This document shows positions 17,226 through 26,363 of a DNA stretch of 64,000 bases, one piece after another. The stretch comes from a beta proteobacterium AAP51 (lineage in GTDB: Bacteria; Pseudomonadota; Gammaproteobacteria; Burkholderiales; Burkholderiaceae_C). Below the pieces are notes generated by a model that was not told the DNA's origin, ran no database searches, and saw only the letters and a list, made by a program, of their open reading frames with translations. The stretch spans positions 1 through 64,000 of the forward strand of contig LJHT01000027.1 of NCBI GenBank assembly GCA_001295905.1. Direction: 5' to 3'. Within the stretch, counting starts at the first letter, position 1. Each line of letters opens with the position of its first letter. A program made the translations under genes and the position numbers.

Positions 17226-17978
17226 GTGAATGCACGACGCACCCAGCCCACCCCCGACCCGCGCCCGGCTGAAGCCGGCGCCGCCGCCACCCCGCTGGCC
17301 GAAGACCCGCGCCGCCGCCTGCTGCTGAGCGGGCTGCGGTGTTTCGCGGCCCAGGGCTACAGCAAGACCTCCACGCGTGAGCTGGCCGAAGCCGCCGGCG
17401 TCAACGTCGCGGCCATCAGCTACTACTTCGGCGACAAGGCCGGCCTCTACCGCGCGGCCTTCTGCGAACCGATGGGCGCGCCCGAGGAAGACCTCGCCCG
17501 CTACAACGGCGACCACCTCTCGCTGCCCGAGGCCTTGCGCGGTTTCTACGCCGGCTTTCTGGAGCCGCTGAAGCAGGGCGATGTGTCGCGGCTGTGCATG
17601 AAGCTGCACTTCCGCGAGATGCTGGAACCCACCGGCCTGTGGGACGCCGACCCCACCTTTGGCATCCGCGAGATGCACGAGGCCCTGCTGCGCGTGCTGT
17701 GCCGCCACCTGGGCCTGGACCCCGCCGGAGCCGCGGCCGACCTCGACCTGCAACGCCTGGCCATCTGCATCGCCGGCCTCGGCGTGCACCTGCACGTGGG
17801 CCACGACATCAACCAGCAGCTCGCCCCTGGCATCAACGACGGCGACGGCCAGCTCGACCTGTGGTCCGACCGTCTCGTCGAATTCGCGCTGGCGCTGGTG
17901 CGCAGCGAAAGCGAGCGCCGCGCCCAGCTGGCTGCGGCCACCTCGGCCCCACCCGCCCGTTCGGAGCCCTCACGATGA
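17226..17978 (+). CDS. TetR/AcrR-family repressor with CecR/DUF1956-like C-terminus
   Basis: A 250-residue DNA-binding regulator. The first 25 residues are a Pro/Ala-rich lead. The helix-turn-helix spans roughly 46-68 (TSTRELAEAAGVNVAAISYYFGDKAGLY), the canonical TetR pattern. The C-terminal ligand domain (LHFREMLEPTG, ADLDLQRLAI) resembles the CecR/YbiH branch, which commonly controls efflux pumps. The start could be GTG 17226 or GTG 17217; the first is preferred for its spacing to the TACAGT box. Its stop overlaps the next ATG (ATGA), so it heads a four- to six-gene operon and probably represses it through the dyad at 17188-17207. Confidence 0.88.
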   Translation: MNARRTQPTPDPRPAEAGAAATPLAEDPRRRLLLSGLRCFAAQGYSKTSTRELAEAAGVNVAAISYYFGDKAGLYRAAFCEPMGAPEEDLARYNGDHLSLPEALRGFYAGFLEPLKQGDVSRLCMKLHFREMLEPTGLWDADPTFGIREMHEALLRVLCRHLGLDPAGAAADLDLQRLAICIAGLGVHLHVGHDINQQLAPGINDGDGQLDLWSDRLVEFALALVRSESERRAQLAAATSAPPARSEPSR

Positions 17979-19534
17979 ACCGCCCCTTTGCAACCGCACC
18001 GGCTTTGGTGCTGGCGCTGGCCCTGGCGGGCTGCGCCAGCACCCCGGGTGCGAGCAGCCTGCCGGCCGCCGCGCTGCCAGCCGCCTGGCAGGCGCCCTTG
18101 CCCGTGCCCGCCGCCCACGTTTCCGCTGCCAACGCCAGCGCCGCCACGCCCAGCAGCGGCGCTGCCACCAGCAGCGCCGCCCTGGCCGGCTGGTGGGCCG
18201 GTTTTGCCGACCCCGTGCTGCCGGCGCTGATCGACAGCGCACTGGCCGCCAGCCCCAACCTCGCCGCGGCCCAGGCGCGCATCGAACGGGCCCGCGCCAG
18301 CCGCGTGGCCGCCGGCGCCGCCGCGCTGCCGCAGCTGGACGCCATCGGCAGTGCCCAAAGCGGGCGCAGCCTGCCGCGCCAGCCCACGGCGGCCACGGCC
18401 AGCCTGGGGCTGCAGGCGGCCTGGGAGATCGACCTCTTCGGCGGCGTGGGCGCCGGCCGCAGCGCGGCGCAATCGCGGCTGGAAGCGGCACAGGCCGGCC
18501 TGCAGGCGGCGCGTGTGTCGCTGGCCGCCGAAACCGCCAGCAGTTACGTGCAGCTGCGCGCCTGCGAAGCGCAGCTGGTGCAGGCGCGGCTGGACGCCGC
18601 TTCGCGGGAAGAGACCTCGCGCCTCACCGAACTCAGCGCCCGCGCCGGCTTCACGGCGCCGGCCGATGCCGCGCTGGCCCGGGCCGGCGCCGCGCAGTCG
18701 CGCAGCCTCGTGCTGGCGCGCCAGGCGCAATGCGAAACCCTGCTGAAGAGCCTGGTGGAAGCCACGGCCCTGGCCGAGCCCGCGCTGCGCGCCCAGCTGG
18801 CCGCCGGCACCGCCGTGCTGCCGCGGCCGGCGCCCATCGCCGTGCAGGGTCTGCCGGCCGAACTGCTGGCCCAGCGCCCCGATCTGGCCGAGGCCGCGCG
18901 CGCCGTAGAGGCGGCTGCCAGCGACCAGCGCGTGGCCCAGGCGCGCGAGAAGCCGCAGGTGCGTCTGTCAGGCAACCTGGCCGCGGCCAGCCTGCGCAGT
19001 GGCGGCGTCAGCACCAGCGGCAGCACCTGGGCGCTGGGGCCCTTGCTCATCAGCCTGCCGGTGTTCGATGGCGGCAGCAGCGCGGCCAACAGCGCCGCCG
19101 CGAAGGCCGAGTACGAGGCCGCCGTGGCCGAATACCAGGCCCAGGTGCGGCGCGCGCTGCGCGAGGTGGAGGCCGCCCTGGTGGCGCTGGACAGCACCGC
19201 CAGCCGCCAGCTGGACGCCGAGGCCGCCGCGCGCGACTTCGAAGCCTCGCTGGTGGCCACGCAGGCGCGCCAGCGCAGCGGCCTGGCCAGCCTCTTCGAC
19301 CTGGAAGCCGCGCGCCTGAGTGCCGTGCAGGCGCAAAGCGCCCTGCTGGAACTGCAGGCCGAACGCGCCAGCGCCTGGATCTCGCTCTACCGCGCCCTGG
19401 GCGGCAGCTGGTCCGCCGGCACACCCGCAGCCGCTGCACCCGCGGCCCCAACCGGCCAGCCCGCCACGGCCACGCCAGCTGCGCAAAGCGCCGTCTCCTT
19501 TTCAGCCTTCACTTCCAAGCCTTCCGCACCATGA
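17975..19534 (+). CDS. Outer-membrane efflux lipoprotein, NodT/TolC type
   Basis: A 519-residue protein with a lipoprotein signal (LALAGC, Cys20). A low-complexity Ala/Pro/Ser linker reaches about residue 65. Two TolC-like repeats rich in coiled-coil helices follow: LAAAQARIERARASR near 92, and the second repeat around 310-440 including VEAALVALDSTASRQLDAE. The protein would trimerise into the outer-membrane channel of the tripartite pump. The Ala/Pro-rich C-terminal tail (about 485-519) is unstructured. Its start and stop overlap the neighbouring genes by 4 bp (ATGA), showing translational coupling. Confidence 0.93.
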   Translation: MNRPFATAPALVLALALAGCASTPGASSLPAAALPAAWQAPLPVPAAHVSAANASAATPSSGAATSSAALAGWWAGFADPVLPALIDSALAASPNLAAAQARIERARASRVAAGAAALPQLDAIGSAQSGRSLPRQPTAATASLGLQAAWEIDLFGGVGAGRSAAQSRLEAAQAGLQAARVSLAAETASSYVQLRACEAQLVQARLDAASREETSRLTELSARAGFTAPADAALARAGAAQSRSLVLARQAQCETLLKSLVEATALAEPALRAQLAAGTAVLPRPAPIAVQGLPAELLAQRPDLAEAARAVEAAASDQRVAQAREKPQVRLSGNLAAASLRSGGVSTSGSTWALGPLLISLPVFDGGSSAANSAAAKAEYEAAVAEYQAQVRRALREVEAALVALDSTASRQLDAEAAARDFEASLVATQARQRSGLASLFDLEAARLSAVQAQSALLELQAERASAWISLYRALGGSWSAGTPAAAAPAAPTGQPATATPAAQSAVSFSAFTSKPSAP

Positions 19535-20697
19535 AGCTGCTTCTCCTCACTTCCCTGCCGGCAGGCCGCCCTGCCACCTTCGGCGCTGCCGCCCTGGCCC
19601 TGTGCAGCGTCCTGGCCCTGCTGGCCTGGGGTTTGAACGCCCAGGCCGCCGACGACCAGGCCGCACCGGCCCGCACCGCCAAGGCGGCGCTCACCGTCAC
19701 CGCCACGCAGGCGCAGCGCAGCGAGGTGGGCAGCACCTTGGCCGCCAACGGCAACGTCGCCCCCTGGCAAGAAGCCGTGGTGGGTGCCGAGGCCAACGGC
19801 CTGCGCCTGGCCGAGGTGCGCGTGAACGTGGGCGACGTGGTGTGGCGCGGCCAGGTGCTGGCCACTTTCGCGCCCGAGCTCGTGCGTGCCGACCTTGCAC
19901 AAAGCCGCGCTGCCGTGGCAGAAGCCGAAGCCACGCTCGCCGAAGCCGCGGCCAATGCCCAGCGCGCCCGTGAGCTCCAGGCCAGCGGCGCCTTGAGCGC
20001 ACAGCAGATCAACCAATTGCTCACAGCCGAGCGCACCGCGCAGGCGCGGCTGGAATCGGTGAAGGCGCTGGCGCAGACGCAGCAGCTGCGCCTGGCGCAG
20101 ACCCAGGTGCTGGCGCCCGACCACGGCGTCATCAGCGCCCGCAGCGCCACCGTGGGCGCGGTGGTGTCGCCGGGCACCGAGCTCTTCCGCCTCATCCGCC
20201 AGGGCCGGCTGGAGTGGCGTGCCGAGGTGGCCGCCAACGAGCTGGCGCTGCTGAAGCCCGGCCAGGCCGTGCGCGTGCAGACGGCCGATGGCAGCAGCGT
20301 GGCCGGCAAGCTGCGCATGGTGGCACCCACGGTGGACGCCGCCACGCGCAACGGGCTGGTGTATGTCGACCTGCCGCAGCCCGGCAGCCTGAGGGCAGGC
20401 ATGTTCGCGCGCGGTGAATTCGACACCGGCCGCCGCAGCGCGCTGACGCTGCCGCAGAGCGCCGTGCTGCTGCGCGACGGCTTCAGCTACGTCTTCACGC
20501 TGGGCGCCGACAACAAGGTCACGCAGACCAAGGTGGAAGTGGGCCAGCGCGTGGGCGATCGCATCGAACTCAAGAGCGGCCTGCAGGCCGGCGCCCGCGT
20601 GGTGGCCAGCGGCGGCGGCTTTCTGGCCGATGGCGACACCGTGCGCGTGGTGGAAGCGCCGCCCGCCGTGAAGGCCGCCGCCGCGGCAGCGAAGTAG
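19531..20697 (+). CDS. RND efflux periplasmic adaptor (membrane fusion protein)
   Basis: A 388-residue HlyD/AcrA-family protein. An N-terminal hydrophobic signal/anchor (about 17-40, ending AQAAD) is followed by the biotinyl-lipoyl half-motif (NGLRLAEVRVNVGDVVWRGQ, 85-104), a coiled-coil hairpin (110-170) and beta-barrel/membrane-proximal domains. It links the inner-membrane RND pump to the outer-membrane channel. The first codon overlaps the upstream stop (ATGA). A 49-bp gap separates it from the pump gene. Confidence 0.93.
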   Translation: MKLLLLTSLPAGRPATFGAAALALCSVLALLAWGLNAQAADDQAAPARTAKAALTVTATQAQRSEVGSTLAANGNVAPWQEAVVGAEANGLRLAEVRVNVGDVVWRGQVLATFAPELVRADLAQSRAAVAEAEATLAEAAANAQRARELQASGALSAQQINQLLTAERTAQARLESVKALAQTQQLRLAQTQVLAPDHGVISARSATVGAVVSPGTELFRLIRQGRLEWRAEVAANELALLKPGQAVRVQTADGSSVAGKLRMVAPTVDAATRNGLVYVDLPQPGSLRAGMFARGEFDTGRRSALTLPQSAVLLRDGFSYVFTLGADNKVTQTKVEVGQRVGDRIELKSGLQAGARVVASGGGFLADGDTVRVVEAPPAVKAAAAAAK

Positions 20698-20746
20698 CCC
20701 GGCCCCCCAGCAAGCGCTGCGAACCCCAAGTTTTGAGAGCACAAGC

Positions 20747-23700
20747 ATGAACGTATCGGCCTGGTGCATACGCAACCCCATTCCGGCGGTGATGTTCTTC
20801 GTGATGCTGACGCTGGCCGGCCTGCTGGGCTTCCAGCAGATGAAGATCCAGCAGTTCCCCGACATCGACCTGCCCACCATCAATGTCACGGCCAGCCTGC
20901 CCGGCACGGCGCCGGCGCAGATGGAAACCGAGGTGGCGCGCAAAATCGAGAACGCCGTGGCCTCGCTGCAGGGCGTGAAGAACATCTACACCAAGGTGCA
21001 GGACGGCGTGGCCATCGTGACGGTGGAATTCCGCCTGGAAAAGCCCACGCAGGAAGCGCTGGACGACGTGCGTTCGGCCGTCTCGCGCGTGCGCTCCGAC
21101 CTGCCCGGCGAACTGCGCGACCCCGTCATCAGCAAGCTGGAACTGGCCGGCGCGCCCATCCTCACCTACACGGTGGCCAGCACGCGCATGGACGACGTGG
21201 CGCTGAGCTGGTTCGTCGACAACGAAGTCACCAAGGCCATGCTCGCGGTGCGCGGCGTGGGCAGCGTGGCGCGCGTGGGCGGCGTCACGCGCGAGGTGCG
21301 CGTGGAGCTCGACCCCGCACGCCTGCTGGCGCTGAACGCCAGCGCGGCCGACATCTCGCGCCAGCTGCGCAACGTGCAGCAAGACGCCTCGGGCGGCCGT
21401 GCCGATGTGGGCGGCATCGAACAAAGCGTGCGCACCATCGCCACGGTGCAGAGCGCGGCCGAGCTGGGCCGGCTGGAGATCAACCTCGCCGACGGCCGCC
21501 GCATCCGCCTGGACCAGGTGGCCACCGTCACCGACACCGTGGCCGAACAGCGCAGCGGCGCGCTGCTCAACGGCCAGCCGGTGGTGGGCTTCGAGATCGT
21601 GCGCAGCCGCGGCGCCGGTGAAACCGACGTGGCCGACGGCGTGCGTGCGGCGCTGGAAAAGCTGCGCGCCGAGCACCCCGACGTGACCGTCACCGAAGCC
21701 TTCAACTTCGTCGACCCCGTGGTCGAGAACTACCACGGCAGCATGTGGTTGCTGATGGAAGGCGCCATCCTCGCGGTGCTGGTGGTGTGGCTCTTCCTGC
21801 GCGACTGGCGCGCCACGCTGGTGGCGGCCACGGCGCTGCCGCTGTCCATCATCCCCACCTTCGCGGCCATGCACTACCTGTTCGACTTCACGTTGAACAC
21901 GGTCACGCTGCTGAGCATGAGCCTGGTGGTGGGCATCCTGGTGGACGACGCCATCGTCGAGATCGAGAACATCATGCGCCACCTGCGCATGGGCAAGACG
22001 CCCTACCAGGCGGCGATGGAAGCGGCCGATGAAATCGGCCTGGCGGTGATTGCCACCACCTTCACGCTGGTGGCGGTGTTCCTGCCCACGGCCTTCATGG
22101 CCGGTGTGCCGGGCAAGTTCTTCGTGCAGTTCGGCTGGACGGCGGCCATTGCCGTGTTCTTCAGCCTGGTGGTGGCACGCATGCTCACGCCGATGATGGC
22201 GGCCTACATCCTGAAGCCGCCCAAGGGTGAACACCGCGAGCCTTTCTGGATGGGCCGCTACCTGCGCTGGGCGGCCTGGTGCCTGAAGCACCGCATCCTC
22301 ACGCTGCTGGCGACCGCCGTGTTCTTCGTCGGCAGCTTCATGCTGGTGCCCTTGCTGCCCACCGGCTTCCTGCCGCCCGACGACCTGAGCCAGACCCAGG
22401 TGACGGTGACGCTGCCGCCCGGCAGCACCTACCAGCAGACCTTTGCCGCCGCCGAACAGGCGCGCAGCGTGGTGCAGCAGAACGAACACGTGAAGCTGGT
22501 CTACACCGCCATCGGCGCGGGCAGCACCGGCGCCGACACCTTCACGCCCGGCGGTGGCGTGCCCGATGTCACCAAGGCCACGCTCACCATCAACATGACG
22601 CCGCGCGGCGAGCGCAGCAGCCTGTTCGGTGGGGGCCTGTCCAAGCAGGACATCGAAGCCCAGCTGCGCGAGGCCCTGGCCGTGCTGCCCGGTGCGCGCG
22701 TGAAGGTGGGCTTCGGGGCCAGTGCCGAGAAGTACGTGCTGGTGCTGGCCGGTGAAGACGGCGCGGCGCTGAGTGCGCACGCCGCGGTGGTGGAAAAGGA
22801 ACTGCGCACCATCCCCGGCATCGGCGCCGTCACCAGCAGCAGCAGCCTGGTGCGGCCCGAGCTCATCGTGCGGCCCGACTTTGCGAAGGCCGCCGACCTG
22901 GGCGTGAGCGCGGCGGCCATCGCCGACACGCTGCGCATCGCCACCGCGGGTGACTACGACCAGAGCCTGGCCAAGCTGAACCTCACGCAGCGCCAGATTC
23001 CCATCGTCGTGCGCCTGCCGGCCGAAGCCCGCACCGACCTGGCCCTGCTGGCGCGCCTGCCCGTACCCGGCAAACACGGGCCGGTGATGCTGGGCAACGT
23101 GGCCACGCTGTCCATCGACAGCGGGCCGGCCAGCATCGACCGCTACAACCGCCAGCGCAACGTGAACTTCGAGATCGAGCTCAACCAGCAGCCGCTGGGC
23201 GAGGTGAAGAGCGCGGTGCTGGCGCTGCCCAGCGTGCAGAACCTGCCGCCGGGCATCAGCCAGACGGAGATCGGCGACGCCGAGGCCATGGGCGAGCTCT
23301 TCGCCAGCTTCGGCCTGGCCATGCTCACCGGCGTGCTCTGCATCTACATCGTGCTGGTGCTGCTGTTCAAGGACTTCGTGCAGCCCGTCACCATCCTGGG
23401 TGCGCTGGTGCTGTCGATACCCGGTGCCTTCCTGGCCCTCTTCATCACGCAGACGGCGCTGAGCATGCCCAGCATGATCGGCCTGATCATGCTGATGGGC
23501 ATCGCCACGAAGAACAGCATCCTGCTGGTGGACTACGTCATCCTGGCGCGGCGCGAAGGCATGCAGCGCTTCGAGGCCATCATCGACGCCTGCCACAAGC
23601 GTGCGCAGCCCATCGTCATGACCACCATTGCCATGGGTGCGGGCATGCTGCCGATTGCCCTGGGCATCGGCACCGACCCGAGCTTCCGCGCGCCGATGGC

Positions 23701-23878
23701 CATCGTCGTGATCGGCGGGCTGATCACCAGCACCTTCCTCAGCCTGCTGGTGATCCCGGTGCTCTACACCTATGTGGATGACGCCATCAAGGGCTTGCAG
23801 CGTGTGCTGCGGCGGGGGCGGCCGCCCGCGCCTGCAGCCCTGGAGCTCGCCCCCTTGAAGCCGGAGAACCTTGCATGA
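20747..23878 (+). CDS. RND-family multidrug efflux permease
   Basis: A 1043-residue inner-membrane proton antiporter of the AcrB/MexB (HAE1-like) superfamily, standard length. The first helix (PIPAVMFFVMLTLAGLLGF) is followed by a large periplasmic loop, and the TM4 proton-relay acids are present (LVVGILVDDAIVEIENI, residues about 399-415). The second half repeats this layout with IGLIMLMGIATKNSILLVDYV around residue 910-930. Substrates cannot be read from the sequence. Its TetR neighbour suggests an inducing toxic compound. The stop overlaps the next gene's ATG. Confidence 0.95.
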   Translation: MNVSAWCIRNPIPAVMFFVMLTLAGLLGFQQMKIQQFPDIDLPTINVTASLPGTAPAQMETEVARKIENAVASLQGVKNIYTKVQDGVAIVTVEFRLEKPTQEALDDVRSAVSRVRSDLPGELRDPVISKLELAGAPILTYTVASTRMDDVALSWFVDNEVTKAMLAVRGVGSVARVGGVTREVRVELDPARLLALNASAADISRQLRNVQQDASGGRADVGGIEQSVRTIATVQSAAELGRLEINLADGRRIRLDQVATVTDTVAEQRSGALLNGQPVVGFEIVRSRGAGETDVADGVRAALEKLRAEHPDVTVTEAFNFVDPVVENYHGSMWLLMEGAILAVLVVWLFLRDWRATLVAATALPLSIIPTFAAMHYLFDFTLNTVTLLSMSLVVGILVDDAIVEIENIMRHLRMGKTPYQAAMEAADEIGLAVIATTFTLVAVFLPTAFMAGVPGKFFVQFGWTAAIAVFFSLVVARMLTPMMAAYILKPPKGEHREPFWMGRYLRWAAWCLKHRILTLLATAVFFVGSFMLVPLLPTGFLPPDDLSQTQVTVTLPPGSTYQQTFAAAEQARSVVQQNEHVKLVYTAIGAGSTGADTFTPGGGVPDVTKATLTINMTPRGERSSLFGGGLSKQDIEAQLREALAVLPGARVKVGFGASAEKYVLVLAGEDGAALSAHAAVVEKELRTIPGIGAVTSSSSLVRPELIVRPDFAKAADLGVSAAAIADTLRIATAGDYDQSLAKLNLTQRQIPIVVRLPAEARTDLALLARLPVPGKHGPVMLGNVATLSIDSGPASIDRYNRQRNVNFEIELNQQPLGEVKSAVLALPSVQNLPPGISQTEIGDAEAMGELFASFGLAMLTGVLCIYIVLVLLFKDFVQPVTILGALVLSIPGAFLALFITQTALSMPSMIGLIMLMGIATKNSILLVDYVILARREGMQRFEAIIDACHKRAQPIVMTTIAMGAGMLPIALGIGTDPSFRAPMAIVVIGGLITSTFLSLLVIPVLYTYVDDAIKGLQRVLRRGRPPAPAALELAPLKPENLA

Positions 23879-24885
23879 CACACCGCCTGCCTCTCCGCGG
23901 CGCCTTGAGCCGCCGTGCATGCCTTCGCCTGGGCGCAGCCGCAAGCTTGGCAGCGTTGGCCACCACCCGCAGCGTCTGGGCCGCGGCCAGCGCCCCCGTG
24001 AGCGGCAGCCCGGGTTTCGAGGCGCTCGACCTGGACTGGACCGACACGCGCCGCCAGCGCCCCGTGCCCGTGCGCCTGTACTTGCCCGAGGTGGCCTGCG
24101 CCGGGCGCGTGCCGCTGGTGGTGTTTTCGCACGGCATCGGCGGTTCACGCCGTGGCTACACCTGGCTGGGCCAGCACATCGCACGGCACGGCATCGCCAG
24201 CCTGCACCTGCAGCACGTGGGCAGCGACCGCACGCTCTGGGGCGGCAGCATCTTCGGCCTGGTGGGCCGCTTGCAAGACGCCGCGCAGGACGAAGAAGCC
24301 GTGGCCCGTGTGCAAGACCTGCGCTTTGCGCTGGACACGCTGCTGGCTGGCGAGCTGGGCGCGCGCATCGATGCCCGGCGCATCGTGGCCGGCGGCCACA
24401 GCTATGGTGCCAACACCACCTTGCTGGCAGCCGGTGCGCGCGTGCCGCGCGAGGGCGGGGTGGTCGATCTGGCCGATGCGCGCATCAGCGCCGCCATCGT
24501 CATCTCGGCCCCGCCGTTCTACGGCGAAGACGACCCGCGCCGCATCCTGGCCAGCGTGGCCGTGCCCAGCCTGCACGTCACGGCCACCGAAGACGTGATC
24601 CGCATCCCCGGCTACTTCAGTGGTGCCGAAGACCGCGTGAAGGTGTTTGAGGCCACTGGCGGCAACCGCAAGTGGCTGGCGGTGTACGAAGGCGGCTCGC
24701 ACAGCATGTTCACCGACCGCCGCGGCACCGGCGGCGCGACGCTGAACCCGCGCGTGAAGGTGGCCACGCAGGGCCTCGTGCTGGCCTTCCTGCGCGAGGT
24801 GTTCGAAGGCGACCGCAGCGCGCTGGCCGCATGGCCGCAGCAGCACGCCGAACTGCTGGCACGCTTCACCGCGCCCCAGGGCTGA
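23875..24885 (+). CDS. Exported alpha/beta hydrolase (PAF-acetylhydrolase/dienelactone-like)
   Basis: A 336-residue hydrolase with a Tat-like signal: LSRRACLRLG at 11-20, then a hydrophobic Ala/Leu core ending VWAAAS near 38. Oxyanion element HGIGG (86-90), nucleophile elbow GHSYG (174-178, Ser176) and a late His (GGSHSMF, near 282) complete the fold. An ester or lipid substrate is likely but unknown. The ATG overlaps the stop of the efflux pump gene, so it is the distal gene of the efflux operon. That suggests it modifies a compound handled by the pump, or is simply co-induced. Confidence 0.82.
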   Translation: MTHRLPLRGALSRRACLRLGAAASLAALATTRSVWAAASAPVSGSPGFEALDLDWTDTRRQRPVPVRLYLPEVACAGRVPLVVFSHGIGGSRRGYTWLGQHIARHGIASLHLQHVGSDRTLWGGSIFGLVGRLQDAAQDEEAVARVQDLRFALDTLLAGELGARIDARRIVAGGHSYGANTTLLAAGARVPREGGVVDLADARISAAIVISAPPFYGEDDPRRILASVAVPSLHVTATEDVIRIPGYFSGAEDRVKVFEATGGNRKWLAVYEGGSHSMFTDRRGTGGATLNPRVKVATQGLVLAFLREVFEGDRSALAAWPQQHAELLARFTAPQG

Positions 24886-24889
24886 AGCC

Positions 24890-25399
24890 ATGGCCGGCCA
24901 GCCCCGCCGCTTCGTGCTGGCCGCGCCGGTGCGCCGCCGGCCCGTGGCGCCTGACGCCAACGCGCGGCCGCCCACACCCGCCGACGCCGAAGGGTTGGCC
25001 TTGCTGATGCACGCGGCCTATGCCGGCACCATCGACGACGAGGGCGAAACGCTGGAAGACACGCGCGCGGTGGTGGCGCAGTACTTCGCCGGTGAGTTCG
25101 GGCCGCCGATGCCGGCGGTTTCAGAGGTGGTGCAGCGCGATGGCGAGCTGGTGGCGGCCACCCTGCTCACGCAGTGGTGGCGCGGGCCTTTCGTGGCTTT
25201 CATGATCACCGCACCGCATGCCCAGCGCCAGGGCCTGGCCCGCGCCGGGCTCACCCGCGCCCTGAACCGCCTGGCCGATGGCGACGAGCCCTGGCTGCGC
25301 CTGGTGGTGACCGAGGGCAACACGCGCGCCGAGGCGCTGTATGCCAGCCTGGGTTTCGTGCCCGTGCCGGTGCCGCTGTTCGAAGACCCTCAAGGCTGA
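24890..25399 (+). CDS. GNAT-family N-acetyltransferase
   Basis: A 169-residue GCN5-related acetyltransferase. The acetyl-CoA-binding motif A is recognisable (FMITAPHAQRQGLARAGLTR, with the QRQGLA turn), as is the later NTRAEALYASLGF strand-helix. The first 20 residues are Arg/Pro/Ala-rich and may precede the true domain. It follows the hydrolase by 4 bp, so it is probably the last gene of the efflux transcript. The substrate is unknown. Its 3' end overlaps the convergent PEP-CTERM gene by 10 bp. Confidence 0.82.
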   Translation: MAGQPRRFVLAAPVRRRPVAPDANARPPTPADAEGLALLMHAAYAGTIDDEGETLEDTRAVVAQYFAGEFGPPMPAVSEVVQRDGELVAATLLTQWWRGPFVAFMITAPHAQRQGLARAGLTRALNRLADGDEPWLRLVVTEGNTRAEALYASLGFVPVPVPLFEDPQG

Positions 25400-26226
25400 A
25401 CTGCGGTGCCCGGGCCGGGCCGGGCACGCTGGCGGCGCCCCATCCAAGCCAGCACGGCACCACCAGCCAGCCACAGCGCGGCGGGGCTGGGCTCGGGCAC
25501 GGCGCTCACGAGGCTGAAGCTGTCCAGCGTCCAGGCCACGCCGGTGGCGCCGTTGGCGCGGTCGATCACCAGCGCGATGCCGTCCACCTGGCCGAAGTTG
25601 AAGTTGGGGTCGTTGCGGAAGGGCATCACCACCTGCAGCGGCGCGCCGCTGGCCGGTGGCGCCACGTTCACGCCCACGCTGCTGTAGTAGAGCGGCGCCG
25701 CCGGGTCCACCGGCGCCGAGGTGTAGAGCACGATGTTGATGTTCATCGCGCTCGACATGCCGGTGAAATCGAGCTGGAAGGCGTTGTAGGGCGTGGCGTT
25801 CAGGCGCAGCAGCGGCCCGCCGACCTGCGGGTCGAGCGTGGGCCGCGTGAAGGCGCCGTACATCGCGAGCACCTCGGTCTGCACGCCCACGCCGTTGCTG
25901 GTGCTGAGCACGCCGTTGCCTGCCGCCAGCGCGGCCACGCTGCCCAGCGGGTTGGTGTAGGTGTGGTGGTAGAGGCCGCGCACACCGCCCAGCACGCTGG
26001 GCGAGAACTGGTTCAGCGTCGTCTCGTTCACGCTGGTGAACACGTTGCTCACGGGCGTGGAGGGGGCCTCGAAGCCATCCACCAGCAGGGTGCTGGCGCG
26101 CACGCCGCTGCTGGCCAGCAGCGTGAAGGCCAGCACGGCCAGGGCGAAGGTGGCGGGGCTGATGAGTTCACGCCAGGCGCGCAAGCGGCGGCCCTGGCGG
26201 TGGTGAGGGGCGGAAGGGGTGTTCAT
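25390..26226 (-). CDS. PEP-CTERM sorting-domain protein
   Basis: A 278-residue secreted protein. A signal/membrane segment lies near residues 22-45 (FALAVLAFTLLASSGVRAS). The extracellular domain is rich in Asn, Ser, Thr and beta-prone sequence. The C-terminus ends VPEPSPAALWLAGGAVLAW then Arg-rich GRRQRAR, the PEP-CTERM signal recognised by exosortase. The start MNTPSA is chosen because GGAG precedes it and the in-frame upstream sequence is unlike protein. No exosortase or exopolysaccharide gene is in this window. Function is probably surface or biofilm-matrix related (family knowledge). Confidence 0.88.
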   Translation of the reverse strand: MNTPSAPHHRQGRRLRAWRELISPATFALAVLAFTLLASSGVRASTLLVDGFEAPSTPVSNVFTSVNETTLNQFSPSVLGGVRGLYHHTYTNPLGSVAALAAGNGVLSTSNGVGVQTEVLAMYGAFTRPTLDPQVGGPLLRLNATPYNAFQLDFTGMSSAMNINIVLYTSAPVDPAAPLYYSSVGVNVAPPASGAPLQVVMPFRNDPNFNFGQVDGIALVIDRANGATGVAWTLDSFSLVSAVPEPSPAALWLAGGAVLAWMGRRQRARPGPGTAVQP

Positions 26227-26363
26227 GGGCATCTCCAGCAGGCAGGTGCGGCCGGTGGCACGCAGGCCTGCATTGCACGGCGACGACAGGGCCCTGCCCA
26301 CCCCTCGCAGGTTGGAGATGGCGCCGGTTTTCTAGGGGGCCGGCGGCCCGCGGTGCTGCCCGC

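Noticed and set aside
17659..20697. A very long plus-strand open frame (over 1000 codons) through the tetR, OM factor and adaptor genes
   Set aside because: It is Arg/Pro/Gly-rich, has no domains and lies in a second frame over well-recognised genes. It is an artefact of high GC, as are the long minus-strand frames at 12007-14685, 14812-17181 and 20570-24184.
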